A DNA stretch of 20,228 nt. Source: Nitrososphaerota archaeon. Its GTDB lineage: Archaea > Thermoproteota > Nitrososphaeria > Nitrososphaerales > JAHFOH01. The notes beneath the pieces were generated by a model. That model saw only the letters and a list, made by a program, of their open reading frames with translations. It was not told where the DNA came from and made no database searches. The stretch covers positions 1 through 20,228 of the forward strand of contig JAHFOH010000005.1 of assembly GCA_023266955.1 (NCBI GenBank), read 5' to 3'. Both the position numbers and the translations under genes were made by a program. This document shows, one piece after another, positions 7,356 through 14,502 of this stretch. The first letter of the stretch is position 1. Every line of letters begins with the position of its first letter.

Positions 7356-7413
7356 TGCGGAGCAATCAGTATCAGAGTAATTCCTTTCATAATCAGCTGA
7401 TGAGGAAGCCAAC

Positions 7414-8610
7414 GTGTCGTGGATAGTCGGAAATTTCAGAGTACTTCTGATAACTTGGTTGATGTTCAGCTTTGGATTCGGTGTATACGGCAATTATTTT
7501 CAGCTCTTTCTTCGAGGACTAGGGGCAAGCGATGTAGAGATCGGATTAGGATTTTCAGTCTTCTTCGCCGCCTCTGTGCTAGGTTTAGTCGCAGGATATG
7601 CCCTTTCTGACGTGTACGGGAGAGCAAATGTCGTTAGAAAGGCGACTTTCCTCGTCTCTCTGCCACCTCTACTGTATGCACTGAGCCAAGACTACAGAGT
7701 AGTGATTCTGTTTATGGGGGTTGAAGGTTTCTTCGCTTTCTACCATCCAGCCCTTCTGGCCCTCAGCCAAGACTCAATGCCAACACTCCACGCAGGAAAG
7801 GGATTCGCCCTCTCTCAACTTACGGTGATTGCCAGCGTACCGGCGCCCCTTATCGGCGGCTACTTTTACGCCTCTCAGGGTATCTCGGGGCTTAGATACG
7901 CTATGGTAGTAACGTTCCTGATTGCAATCTCTGCTTCAGTCTACCGATACTACAGATTGAAAGAGACGTTATCGACAAAGACGACTAATCCGACAACATT
8001 CACTAGGACCATCTCGAGGTCTTTCACCGACTTTCCAGCCTCCTTCAGATTGCTTTCTAGCTCTATGATCCTCCTACTTCTCTCCGCATTGACTCTGAAT
8101 CTTGCGGCTAGAGCGCTAATTACGGTAGGCCCCCTATACCTCCTAGACTACTCGGTGGTTGACAAGAGCCTGATAGGGTTCTTCATTTCAACAGCGCAAG
8201 TCATTGCGTCTTTCCTAGCATTGATGGTTGGTCGCTTCCTAGACAGGTCTAGAAAGCCTCAAAGGATTGCCACCGTGACGTATCTCCTTATCCCTTTGTC
8301 AGCGGTCTTGTTCCTACTCAGCAAGAATCCGCTGTCCATTTTTCCAGCAATATTACTCAGTGTTGGTGGTTTAGGATTCTATTTGCATGACTTCTACAAG
8401 CTCAGGCTCTTTCCAGCAGATAGTAGAGCGAACTTGAATGCCCTCTTTCTGTTCGCAATTGAAGTTTCAGGGGTGGCTGCGAGTGCGCTCGGAGGCTTTC
8501 TCTACACCCTTTCCACAACGCTGCTCTTTGTCTTCGCGGGGATAGCTTTTCTGGGCTCTGCAGGCTTTTTTGCGCGAATGGCACTTTCGCGAAGAATCGT
8601 AACTGCTTAA
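7414..8610 (+). CDS. Major facilitator superfamily transporter
   Basis: Integral membrane carrier of the MFS class; substrate unknown. The 398-aa protein has about 12 hydrophobic segments in two halves separated by a hydrophilic loop around residues 185-215. The MFS motif A is seen between the second and third helices as GYALSDVYGRANVVRK (61-76). The second half opens with SSMILLLLSALTLNLAARAL and has a degenerate motif A, VGRFLDRSRKPQ. The start is GTG at 7414, preceded by a GATGAGG-like Shine-Dalgarno sequence about 9 nt upstream. The gene lies 58 nt after the hypothetical gene and 33 nt before the phosphoesterase, in the same direction, so the three may share a transcript. Nothing in the context reveals what is transported; multidrug or metabolite export are both open. 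Confidence 0.88.
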   Translation: MSWIVGNFRVLLITWLMFSFGFGVYGNYFQLFLRGLGASDVEIGLGFSVFFAASVLGLVAGYALSDVYGRANVVRKATFLVSLPPLLYALSQDYRVVILFMGVEGFFAFYHPALLALSQDSMPTLHAGKGFALSQLTVIASVPAPLIGGYFYASQGISGLRYAMVVTFLIAISASVYRYYRLKETLSTKTTNPTTFTRTISRSFTDFPASFRLLSSSMILLLLSALTLNLAARALITVGPLYLLDYSVVDKSLIGFFISTAQVIASFLALMVGRFLDRSRKPQRIATVTYLLIPLSAVLFLLSKNPLSIFPAILLSVGGLGFYLHDFYKLRLFPADSRANLNALFLFAIEVSGVAASALGGFLYTLSTTLLFVFAGIAFLGSAGFFARMALSRRIVTA

Positions 8611-8643
8611 TTATCCTCGGAACATTTCTGAACCAAATTTCAG

Positions 8644-9504
8644 ATGCTTAGGTTCGTGCCCGAAGAGGCAGCATTGACTATTGAGACCAAGGAGTCGAAA
8701 ATACTAGTGGTTCCCGATCTGCACCTTGGATTTGAAAAAGTACTAGCTGACAGGGGAATCAACATTCCATCTCAGACTGACAAGATCTTTGAAAGACTCG
8801 CCAAACTCATCCAATCATATAGACCGGATTCCCTCATCTTCCTCGGCGACATCAAGCACGGGACGTCAAAGATCCTCCCGCACGAGTGGGCTGAGATACC
8901 GGCATTCTTCGAACGCCTTCTTAGACTGGTGGGAGTAATCAGCATCATCCCAGGCAACCATGATGGGGGACTGAAGCCTCTCCTTCCTGCGCAGGTGTCC
9001 CTAGAGCGTGCGGAGGGGCTAATCGTTAGAGATGGTCGAAAGCTAATTTCAATGATTCACGGTCACGCCTGGCCTAATCCAGAAGCATTTTCATCGAACT
9101 TTCTGATAATGGGTCACCATCACTTTACGTTCTCGCTATTTGACCCATCGGGGCTAAGGTTTCAGCAGCCTATTTGGCTCACCTGCAGCTGGAATCGTAG
9201 GAGGATAGCAGATTCATACCTGAAATACAAGAAAATTGGCCCAAGCAGCAATCCTCTTCGCCGATTCGAAAGAACTTTTGGCTACGCCGTTGGAGAACCG
9301 AAGATCATAGTCATGCCGACTTTCAACCCGATGCTAGGGGGAGCATCAATAAACATCCAGAGGGACCACGAGCATTTAGGGCCTTTCTTTAAACCAGGCC
9401 TAATGAAACTTGATTCTTCCGAAGTATACATGCTCGATGGAACCTATCTCGGGAAGCTTTCGCTTCTGCTGCGAAGAGTAAGGGCATCTGCCGGGATCTC
9501 CTAA
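8644..9504 (+). CDS. ICC-like calcineurin-type metallophosphoesterase (COG1407-like)
   Basis: Two-metal phosphoesterase of the calcineurin/Mre11 fold, in the archaeal ICC-like group often found near Lhr helicases. All fold motifs are visible: DLHLG (25-29, first metal ligands D25 and H27), GD (68-69), GNHD (104-107), HGHAW (139-143) and GHHHF (157-161). Length is 286 aa. The Mre11 capping domain and a Rad50 partner are absent, so this is not Mre11. The substrate is unknown; members of this group are suspected nucleases or phosphodiesterases acting on nucleic acid. The ATG at 8644 is 33 nt after the transporter stop with no clear Shine-Dalgarno motif. The lhr gene is in the same window but 5.6 kb away, separated by the SMC operon on the other strand. 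Confidence 0.85.
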   Translation: MLRFVPEEAALTIETKESKILVVPDLHLGFEKVLADRGINIPSQTDKIFERLAKLIQSYRPDSLIFLGDIKHGTSKILPHEWAEIPAFFERLLRLVGVISIIPGNHDGGLKPLLPAQVSLERAEGLIVRDGRKLISMIHGHAWPNPEAFSSNFLIMGHHHFTFSLFDPSGLRFQQPIWLTCSWNRRRIADSYLKYKKIGPSSNPLRRFERTFGYAVGEPKIIVMPTFNPMLGGASINIQRDHEHLGPFFKPGLMKLDSSEVYMLDGTYLGKLSLLLRRVRASAGIS

Positions 9505-9600
9505 AGCCTATAACATCGCTGATATCAAAAATGCAGGATTTTGCCGGAAGAGCGATCTTACGCGCCGCTGGCACCTGATCTTAGGCGTAGAAGAAAGTCA

Positions 9601-9717
9601 ATGCGGAATCTAGTGAAACCTTGTCCTGAATGCGGGAAGGACTTGAAGGCGCATTCAGAAAAGCAGTGGGAATTCGTCTACTATGCGCATAAAACGTTAT
9701 CGAAAAAACACAGATGA
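9601..9717 (+). CDS. Small Cys/His (zinc-finger-like) protein
   Basis: A 38-codon reading frame from ATG to TGA. It encodes a basic peptide with CPEC at residues 8-11, then histidines at 18, 30 and 37. The C-x2-C-x18-H-x6-H spacing resembles a C2H2 finger with a long loop, a type common among tiny archaeal proteins. The frame is open upstream to 9523, and a TTG at 9541 would give a 58-aa version with an Arg-rich N-terminal extension. No strong ribosome site decides between them. It follows the phosphoesterase by 96 nt on the same strand, and T-runs lie about 120 nt downstream. Codons look ordinary, but the short length makes chance possible. Function unknown; nucleic-acid binding is a guess. 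Confidence 0.5.
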   Translation: MRNLVKPCPECGKDLKAHSEKQWEFVYYAHKTLSKKHR

Positions 9718-9990
9718 TGCGGATTAGGAACTAGGCAGCGCCCGTTAACAACTAATAGCAAGAGGTATGCTGATCGGAGCTAATTGCAAGCACCTGGTGG
9801 ACTACAGACCTTCAGACTTCTGCGGAAAAAAAATGTTTTGGTTTTTATCTGAATACTAAGAGTGGTCTTCCAGCTCTGCCCGGCTATTTCATGGCTCTTA
9901 TTGCTCTTTTGGAATCGGGTCCCGGTAAGGATTAATGATATTATGTGGGTTTTGTATCCGACGAATTTACTACTAAGCCGAGTTGTGCCG
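9718..9990. other. Intergenic region between convergent genes
   Basis: This 273-bp stretch separates the small Cys/His gene from the end of nreA. A longer minus-strand frame across it (10091-9780) has low-complexity composition and overlaps the real nreA end, so I do not count it as a gene. I see no tRNA cloverleaf, no repeat array and no insertion. Homopolymer A and T runs near 9826-9846 are its main feature. Confidence 0.6.
9826..9846. terminator. Bidirectional T-rich terminator candidate
   Basis: An A8 run (9826-9833) reads as T8 on the minus strand and could end nreA transcripts. Runs of T4 (9836-9839) and T5 (9842-9846) on the plus strand could end the phosphoesterase/small-protein transcript. 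Archaeal termination uses U-rich tracts, with aCPSF1/FttA assisting; the fttA gene is in this window. Prediction is by pattern only. Confidence 0.45.
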
Positions 9991-11310
9991 TTAGGCGAAT
10001 TCCGTGATCTTGCGCTGATATAGGGCTCTTTGTAGAAGGACGCTTGCTTGAATCCAATTCTTCTTCTCGATGGAGAGCAGACCGAACGCATGGCTGAGCG
10101 CCGAGTTCAGATTATCAAACGTCCGCGGCGTTGTCTTTAAGGCTGCTCTAATGCTCTCACGGACATTCCAGACTCCCAGGGGAAGCAAGTATCCAGGATG
10201 AATTTCCCGAAGGAAGATCACTGCAGCTTGCCTCCGTTCCTGAGCCAACTTTTCCGCTACGGCTATGCGCGTAGAATAGTAGCACCCTCCCACGCTGGCA
10301 TATCTTGTTCTTCCCCAGTATTCTTCGTAATCACCTACTATAGCTGGCTGTGAACCGTACAGGTTCCAAGTTGTTTCAGGGAACCAGGCTTCTATCCACT
10401 CGAATTTCCAAGGCTCGGGAGACATTAGACCAACGTACCTATTCTCTAGATACGTGAAGTAATAGATTCGGTATTCGTCTATGGTTTGATGCTGCTTTAC
10501 CTGGTCTATCAGCGACAGAGAAATAGTGCTGTCGACCGCCGTGATGCTCCATCGTGTCGGCACTAGCTTTCTGTTAGAGGCCAGTCCAAAGAGACCTGCG
10601 CTGAATGCTCTTTGAATCCTAGTCACCGGGACGTCGTCATTATAGAGACTGAACGTTGCGTCTGCGGCCTTGAGATCCCTATCATAGTACGCCTTTTCAA
10701 TTCTCCTGTCCGCTGAAATATTACCAGACTTCAAAGACCTGATCGGAGCGGAGGGTCCAAAAGGCTGGGAATCCTCACTGAGGGTTATAGTCTTCCTCGG
10801 CTTTTTGGTGAGATGGAGTTCAGAGTCAACGGGCCTTGAAGCCATCGCCAACTCCTGTATCTGCTGAACAAGTCTACCTCCCGCCTGAGCATCGAATACG
10901 TTAACGCGTGTGTTCCCTCGGACCAACGAGAACCTGTAGTCAACAATCTCTTCAACGGACTTCCCCATCCAAGCTTCCGGCTTGTCTAGGATTTCCGTAT
11001 TTCCGTAATATGGAGGCACCATTGGACCGATGTAGACCTTGGGATATCCAAATCTCCCTACAAACACGGCGGGTGGTGAAGAGCCTCGGATTACTTCACT
11101 GTCGAGCGAGGCACCGTGTCTTGCGAGAGATTCTGCTTTCACAAGAATAGGGCATCTAGGTTTGCCGCAGAGAAGTAGAGTTGCTCTGCAGGCTAGACAC
11201 ATCTCGGCTGGCGGTTTCTCTATAACCTCGATAGATTTCGCAATATGATACTGTTGACCCAGCATCTCGACTGGAATTACATCTGTCAACCATCTGACAT
11301 GTGGTCCCAA
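9991..11310 (-). CDS. nreA: DNA repair protein NreA
   Basis: Nre-family protein, restricted to archaea and linked to repair of DNA damage together with the sliding clamp PCNA. The N-terminal four-cysteine motif CLAC-x6-C-x4-C (C38, C41, C48, C53) is the family's putative zinc site and is followed by conserved glycine-rich segments such as FVGRFGYPKVYIGP (83-96). The last eight residues, QRKITEFA (432-439), resemble a PCNA-interacting PIP box (Q-x-x-I-x-x-F-aromatic) with alanine in the final position. Length is 439 aa. The start is TTG at 11310, with a TGA a few codons upstream in frame; an ATG at 11265 (residue 16) is an alternative start that keeps all motifs. It lies 58 nt downstream of the AhpD-like gene, probably in the same transcript. 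Confidence 0.9.
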   Translation of the reverse strand: MGPHVRWLTDVIPVEMLGQQYHIAKSIEVIEKPPAEMCLACRATLLLCGKPRCPILVKAESLARHGASLDSEVIRGSSPPAVFVGRFGYPKVYIGPMVPPYYGNTEILDKPEAWMGKSVEEIVDYRFSLVRGNTRVNVFDAQAGGRLVQQIQELAMASRPVDSELHLTKKPRKTITLSEDSQPFGPSAPIRSLKSGNISADRRIEKAYYDRDLKAADATFSLYNDDVPVTRIQRAFSAGLFGLASNRKLVPTRWSITAVDSTISLSLIDQVKQHQTIDEYRIYYFTYLENRYVGLMSPEPWKFEWIEAWFPETTWNLYGSQPAIVGDYEEYWGRTRYASVGGCYYSTRIAVAEKLAQERRQAAVIFLREIHPGYLLPLGVWNVRESIRAALKTTPRTFDNLNSALSHAFGLLSIEKKNWIQASVLLQRALYQRKITEFA

Positions 11311-11368
11311 AGCTCTACCTTCGCTTCAGTAAGGCATCCTATACCGACGCTCTGGCGGCGAAGTCGTT

Positions 11369-11926
11369 CTAATACTTGTAGCCCCCTCCACCCTCTTGTT
11401 CAAGCTTTACGCCTAAGCCTTCAACTATCCGATTAACAAAGTTGAAGTAGCTTACGACCAGCGTAATTGAAAGAATTTCCTCATCAGCAAATCCAGCATC
11501 CCTCAGATTTTGAACATCTTCCTCGCCTACGTCGGTCATGTTCTTGGTGAGTTTGACTGCATATCCTAGCATCACTCTATCCTTGCTACTAAGTGGAGCA
11601 TTAGTATAGTCTAGACTCAATTGTTTCACGAAGGCCCCGTCTCTTACATATCGACTGAGAGCGGCTGAGTGATGGACGATGCAATATTCGCATTCGTTCG
11701 CGGCCGAAACTGCCACAGCAATCATCTCTCTCTGCGCCCTACTTAGTCCACTGCTTCCATACATGATGGTGAGGTAAAGGTCCATATGCGCCTTCATCGC
11801 ATCAGGATTGAGGCTGTGAACTTTGAAGATGTTCGCGACTTTTCCGCGATTCTCAACTACTTTATCGTAGAACTCTCTTAGTCTTCCCTGAGCTTGCTCC
11901 TCATGAACAACTTGTATCCAAGCCAT
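11369..11926 (-). CDS. AhpD/carboxymuconolactone decarboxylase-family peroxidase-like protein
   Basis: Alkylhydroperoxidase AhpD-like protein of the carboxymuconolactone decarboxylase superfamily, in the 'peroxidase-related' branch. The redox motif C-x2-C-x3-H is intact at ECEYCIVHH (C79, C82, H86). It sits in an all-helical protein of 185 aa, the usual length for this group. A second AhpD-like helix pair follows at DRVMLGYAVKLTKN (about 117-130). Expected role: reduction of hydroperoxides using dithiol chemistry, or a related thiol-redox function; the electron donor is unknown. ATG at 11926 lies about 34 nt downstream of a TATA-like box (11957-11963), without a Shine-Dalgarno motif. The nreA gene follows 58 nt downstream, so oxidative-stress and DNA-repair functions may be expressed together. 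The C-terminus ends in a glycine-rich tail of no obvious function. Confidence 0.87.
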   Translation of the reverse strand: MAWIQVVHEEQAQGRLREFYDKVVENRGKVANIFKVHSLNPDAMKAHMDLYLTIMYGSSGLSRAQREMIAVAVSAANECEYCIVHHSAALSRYVRDGAFVKQLSLDYTNAPLSSKDRVMLGYAVKLTKNMTDVGEEDVQNLRDAGFADEEILSITLVVSYFNFVNRIVEGLGVKLEQEGGGGYKY

Positions 11927-11956
11927 GGAGGTCGCGACGACAGATCAGTGAGAGCG

Positions 11957-11963
11957 ATATAAG
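11957..11963 (-). promoter_or_regulatory. TATA-like box for the ahpD-like/nreA unit
   Basis: The minus strand reads CTTATAT, centred about 34 nt upstream of the ATG at 11926. This is compatible with a very short leader. Inferred by pattern. Confidence 0.45.
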
Positions 11964-12023
11964 TTGTGCAGGGGTTAATTGGCTAGTTCGACCATGGCAT
12001 GCAGATTGTTATGAAGATAGGTT

Positions 12024-12040
12024 TTTCCCGTTTGGGGAAA
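12024..12040. repeat. Inverted repeat upstream of the YjbQ-family gene
   Basis: TTTCCC-GTTTG-GGGAAA: two perfect 6-bp arms with a 5-base spacer, ending 22 bp before the ATG at 12063. It lies where a core promoter would be expected, and no clear TATA box is seen there. It could be an operator that blocks polymerase access or an RNA hairpin in the leader. The symmetry is visible; the function is inferred. Confidence 0.45.
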
Positions 12041-12062
12041 GTTAGATAGCCCAGAGAAAATT

Positions 12063-12473
12063 ATGAAGGTTGTCTTTCAGCAGCTAGACGTCCGCACGAG
12101 CGGGAGGAAGGAACTCGTCGATCTGACCGATAGGATTGAACAAGTAGTTGAGGAAAGCGGGTTGAAGGAAGGCATGTGCCTAATAACGACTCTCCATACT
12201 ACATCGTGCATAATCATCAATGAACACGAAGAAGGTTTGATGCAGGACATAGTGGCAAAACTCCGCACGGATTTTCCAAACGATGGTAAATGGCTCCACA
12301 ATAGAATAGATGACAATGCGGATGCTCATCTTGCATCATCATTTCTTGGACCATCCAAGGTTCTTCCGATCAGGGATGGCGTGCTGGTTCGCGGAACGTG
12401 GCAGAATATCTTCTTGATGGAACTAGACGGACCGCGAAAGCGCACGGTGTTAGTGGAACTACTCGGAAACTAG
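12063..12473 (+). CDS. YjbQ/UPF0047 family protein (secondary thiamine-phosphate synthase-like)
   Basis: Member of the small YjbQ (UPF0047) family, whose E. coli relative has weak thiamine-phosphate synthase activity; the true role is unsettled. Family hallmarks are present: TTLHTTSCIIINEHEEGL (42-59), HNRIDDNADAHLASSFLG (79-96), and RGTWQNIFLMELDGPRKRTV (110-129). The conserved histidines H45 and H89 probably line a metal or substrate site. Length is 136 aa, normal for the family, and proteins of this type form trimers. ATG at 12063 has no Shine-Dalgarno motif; a perfect inverted repeat lies just upstream. The gene diverges from the ahpD-like gene and converges with the aldo/keto reductase, with a 24-nt gap. 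No thiamine genes are near it, so the context does not support a pathway. Confidence 0.9.
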   Translation: MKVVFQQLDVRTSGRKELVDLTDRIEQVVEESGLKEGMCLITTLHTTSCIIINEHEEGLMQDIVAKLRTDFPNDGKWLHNRIDDNADAHLASSFLGPSKVLPIRDGVLVRGTWQNIFLMELDGPRKRTVLVELLGN

Positions 12474-12497
12474 GAGCCGGGGCGCTAGCGAGAACGC

Positions 12498-13448
12498 CTA
12501 ACTCGAGTAGAAGTTATTCTGATACAACTTCCTGATTCGTTCAAGATTGCCGACGGAGAGAGGCTCAGTCTCTGATGCCGTAAGATTCTCCTCCACCTGC
12601 TTTACGTTCTTGGCTCCAGCTATCGCTACTGATACTGCATCATCGGAGAGCGCGAATCGAAGCGATGCTTGAGCAAGGGAGCGATTTGGCTTCTCTAAGA
12701 ATCTCAACATCTCAACAGCCATTACCCTGGAGAGAAGAAAGCTTGGAGGCCAATTGTAGCGTATATCTCCTAGAGTGAAGGTGGAGGCGGCATTGTACTT
12801 CCCAGTCAAGAAGCCGTTGGCTAAAGGCTCCCGAGCTATTATAGCGACGCCGCTTTTCTTAGCATAGGGCAACAAAATCTCTGAAGCTTCCTGTCTTAGA
12901 ATGTTGTAGACTACCTGTATAGAGTCAGGCTTTCCAACCCGGATCGCCTCCACCCCTTCGATGGGCGCATGTATGGAAACTCCCCAAAAGCGAATGGTTC
13001 CCGCCTCCTTCAGCTGCCTCATCGGTTCAAAGATCTTACCTTCCCTTATCATTTCTAGAGTCGGGTTGTGAAGTTGATAGAGATCGACGTAATCGGTGCC
13101 CAGCCTTTCAACACTCTTCTTGATTGCGAAGAGAATGTAATCTCTCGAAAAGTTGGTTCTGGCTCCTCCGTGGTAAAAATCGCCTCCCACCTTTGTTGCT
13201 ATGATGGAGCGCCCCCTAACGTCGTGAAGAGCTTGACCGAGGAGTTCTTCACTATGGCCCCATCCGTATACATCTGCAGTATCGTAGAAGTTGCATCCTA
13301 ACTCGAATGCACGTTTCACCGCAGCAAAAGATTCCTCGTCATTCGTAGGTCCGTAACTGTTTCCGTATCTGTTGCCTCCTATTGCCCAAGCCCCGAACCC
13401 TATTTCAGAGACCTCTGACCCTGTACTGCCAAAAGGTTTGTGCTTCAT
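12498..13448 (-). CDS. Aldo/keto reductase
   Basis: NAD(P)H-dependent oxidoreductase with a TIM-barrel fold. The catalytic tetrad is visible: D56 and Y61 in YDTADVYGWG (55-64), K86 in IATKVGG (83-89) and H127 in LYQLHNP (123-129). C-terminal segments such as ALSDDAVSVAIAGAKNVKQVEEN carry the pattern that binds the cofactor phosphate in this family. Length is 316 aa. The ATG at 13448 is 6 nt after the Nudix gene stop, so the two form an operon. Substrate is not predictable; many archaeal and bacterial relatives of this type act on sugars or small aldehydes. Pairing with an ADP-ribose-type Nudix hydrolase hints at NAD(P)-related housekeeping, but that is only suggestive. Confidence 0.92.
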   Translation of the reverse strand: MKHKPFGSTGSEVSEIGFGAWAIGGNRYGNSYGPTNDEESFAAVKRAFELGCNFYDTADVYGWGHSEELLGQALHDVRGRSIIATKVGGDFYHGGARTNFSRDYILFAIKKSVERLGTDYVDLYQLHNPTLEMIREGKIFEPMRQLKEAGTIRFWGVSIHAPIEGVEAIRVGKPDSIQVVYNILRQEASEILLPYAKKSGVAIIAREPLANGFLTGKYNAASTFTLGDIRYNWPPSFLLSRVMAVEMLRFLEKPNRSLAQASLRFALSDDAVSVAIAGAKNVKQVEENLTASETEPLSVGNLERIRKLYQNNFYSS

Positions 13449-13454
13449 TATTCT

Positions 13455-14018
13455 TCAGGCTTCATGTCGACTTCGAATCAGGGCAAATATGCCACAAATC
13501 GTCTTCGCGTCTTTGATGTGATTTCGGTGGATCATCGCAAGGACATTCTTCAGCCTCAATCTTCTGACGTTCAGGTTTTCATCAGAGGCAGGAGCATGTG
13601 ATCTAGCTTTCAAACCCGTTGCTTCGTATATGGTAATAAGCTCACTGCTGTATCTGGGGGCAAGGTAACAACGGAGTAATCTCTTGAATCTCGAGGCTTC
13701 GAATCCTGTCTCCTCGAGAAGTTCTCGCCTTGCGCAGCTGATGGGTGTTTCTTCCCTCTCTAGAGTACCTGCAGGAATTTCGAGTAGATATTCCCGAACC
13801 GCGTGTCTGTATTGTTCAACCATAATGATCTCACTTTGGTCAGATAGTGGTACAATGCCGACTGCCCCTGGATGCTCAACAACCTCGCGGATTGTTGTTC
13901 TGATTCGACGTGACTCCACTGTATCCTTTCTGACCGACAACAAGCGTCCTTCGAAAACTCGTTCCGATCTCAAAAGCGACTCTCTCAAGATGCTCGAGGA
14001 GACATTCTTCCTCAACAA
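13455..14018 (-). CDS. Nudix hydrolase, ADP-ribose pyrophosphatase type
   Basis: Hydrolyses nucleoside diphosphates linked to another moiety; the subtype looks like ADP-ribose pyrophosphatase. The Nudix box fits G-x5-E-x7-REUxEExGU exactly, from G84 to F106 (REL then LEETGF at the end). Upstream, EHPGAVGIVPLSD (48-60) and VEQYRHAVREYLLEIPAG (67-84) are characteristic of the ADP-ribose group. Length is 187 aa. The first start is TTG at 14018, immediately followed by a second TTG. The nearest upstream ATG on that strand runs quickly into a stop. The first ~20 residues are poorly conserved-looking, so the start is uncertain. First gene of an operon with the aldo/keto reductase 6 nt downstream. 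Confidence 0.9.
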   Translation of the reverse strand: MLRKNVSSSILRESLLRSERVFEGRLLSVRKDTVESRRIRTTIREVVEHPGAVGIVPLSDQSEIIMVEQYRHAVREYLLEIPAGTLEREETPISCARRELLEETGFEASRFKRLLRCYLAPRYSSELITIYEATGLKARSHAPASDENLNVRRLRLKNVLAMIHRNHIKDAKTICGIFALIRSRHEA

Positions 14019-14172
14019 ATTAAAGCGTATTAGACATTAGGCGGCACATACTGGAAATCTTATGGTAGTTTTTGGATGATCTATGTATGCTTATTGAAAA
14101 AATTTGGATATCGCTGGTTGAAATGATGCGCAATACTTGATAGCCTTTGACTAACCCATTTGACCACTCCAC

Positions 14173-14182
14173 AAATTAATAA
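14173..14182 (+). promoter_or_regulatory. TATA-like box for the sepF-like gene
   Basis: AAATTAATAA is centred about 31 nt upstream of the TTG at 14209. No in-frame ATG, GTG or TTG occurs between the box and this TTG, so a near-leaderless transcript starting at the annotated codon is the simplest reading. The remaining region back to 14019 shows nothing else I can support. Confidence 0.5.
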
Positions 14183-14208
14183 GAGACACGCGCAACCTAG
14201 CGACGGGA

Positions 14209-14502
14209 TTGTCTTCCAAGCAAAGCGAGGGGAGAAGTGAGTCTAAAACAGATATTTACCTGAAGGCTCTTCCTCTTAGGAATCTGGAAGAGGTCGACAA
14301 GGTTAAGGGTGACGTCTCAGGAAAGATGATAATCATACTAAGAGTGACTCCACTAGCGCAGAAAAGCGTTGAAGAGCTGAAAAGAGCCGTTGAGGACCTA
14401 TATGAATTCGCAACGTCCACGGGCGGGGATATAGCGCGACTTGGAGAGGAGAGAATCGTCATTACTCCTCCCGGAGTCAAAATCTGGCGAGGGTTGCTCT
14501 AG
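14209..14502 (+). CDS. SepF-like (DUF552) cell-division protein
   Basis: A 97-aa archaeal SepF-like protein. In FtsZ-containing archaea, SepF anchors the FtsZ ring to the membrane. The core from about residue 15 to 97 matches the family pattern: DIYLKALPLRNLEEVDKVK (15-33), KMIIILRVTPLAQKSVEEL (39-57) and a C-terminal GGDIARLGEERIVITPPGVK (73-92). The hydrophilic N-terminus (MSSKQSEGRSESKTD) has no visible amphipathic membrane-targeting helix, which full archaeal SepF normally carries. The start is TTG; no other start codon occurs in frame back to the TATA-like box. It converges on fttA and the two stop codons overlap by 4 nt (14499-14502, CTAG). The short form could be a soluble paralogue. 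No ftsZ is present in this window. Confidence 0.85.
   Translation: MSSKQSEGRSESKTDIYLKALPLRNLEEVDKVKGDVSGKMIIILRVTPLAQKSVEELKRAVEDLYEFATSTGGDIARLGEERIVITPPGVKIWRGLL

Noticed and set aside
8644..9504. Mre11/SbcD identity for the phosphoesterase
   Set aside because: It has the metal motifs but lacks the Mre11 capping region, is only 286 aa, and has no Rad50 beside it. The ICC-like group fits better.
9780..10091. 103-aa minus-strand reading frame
   Set aside because: It overlaps the conserved C-terminal end of nreA in another frame and has a low-complexity composition typical of non-coding sequence.
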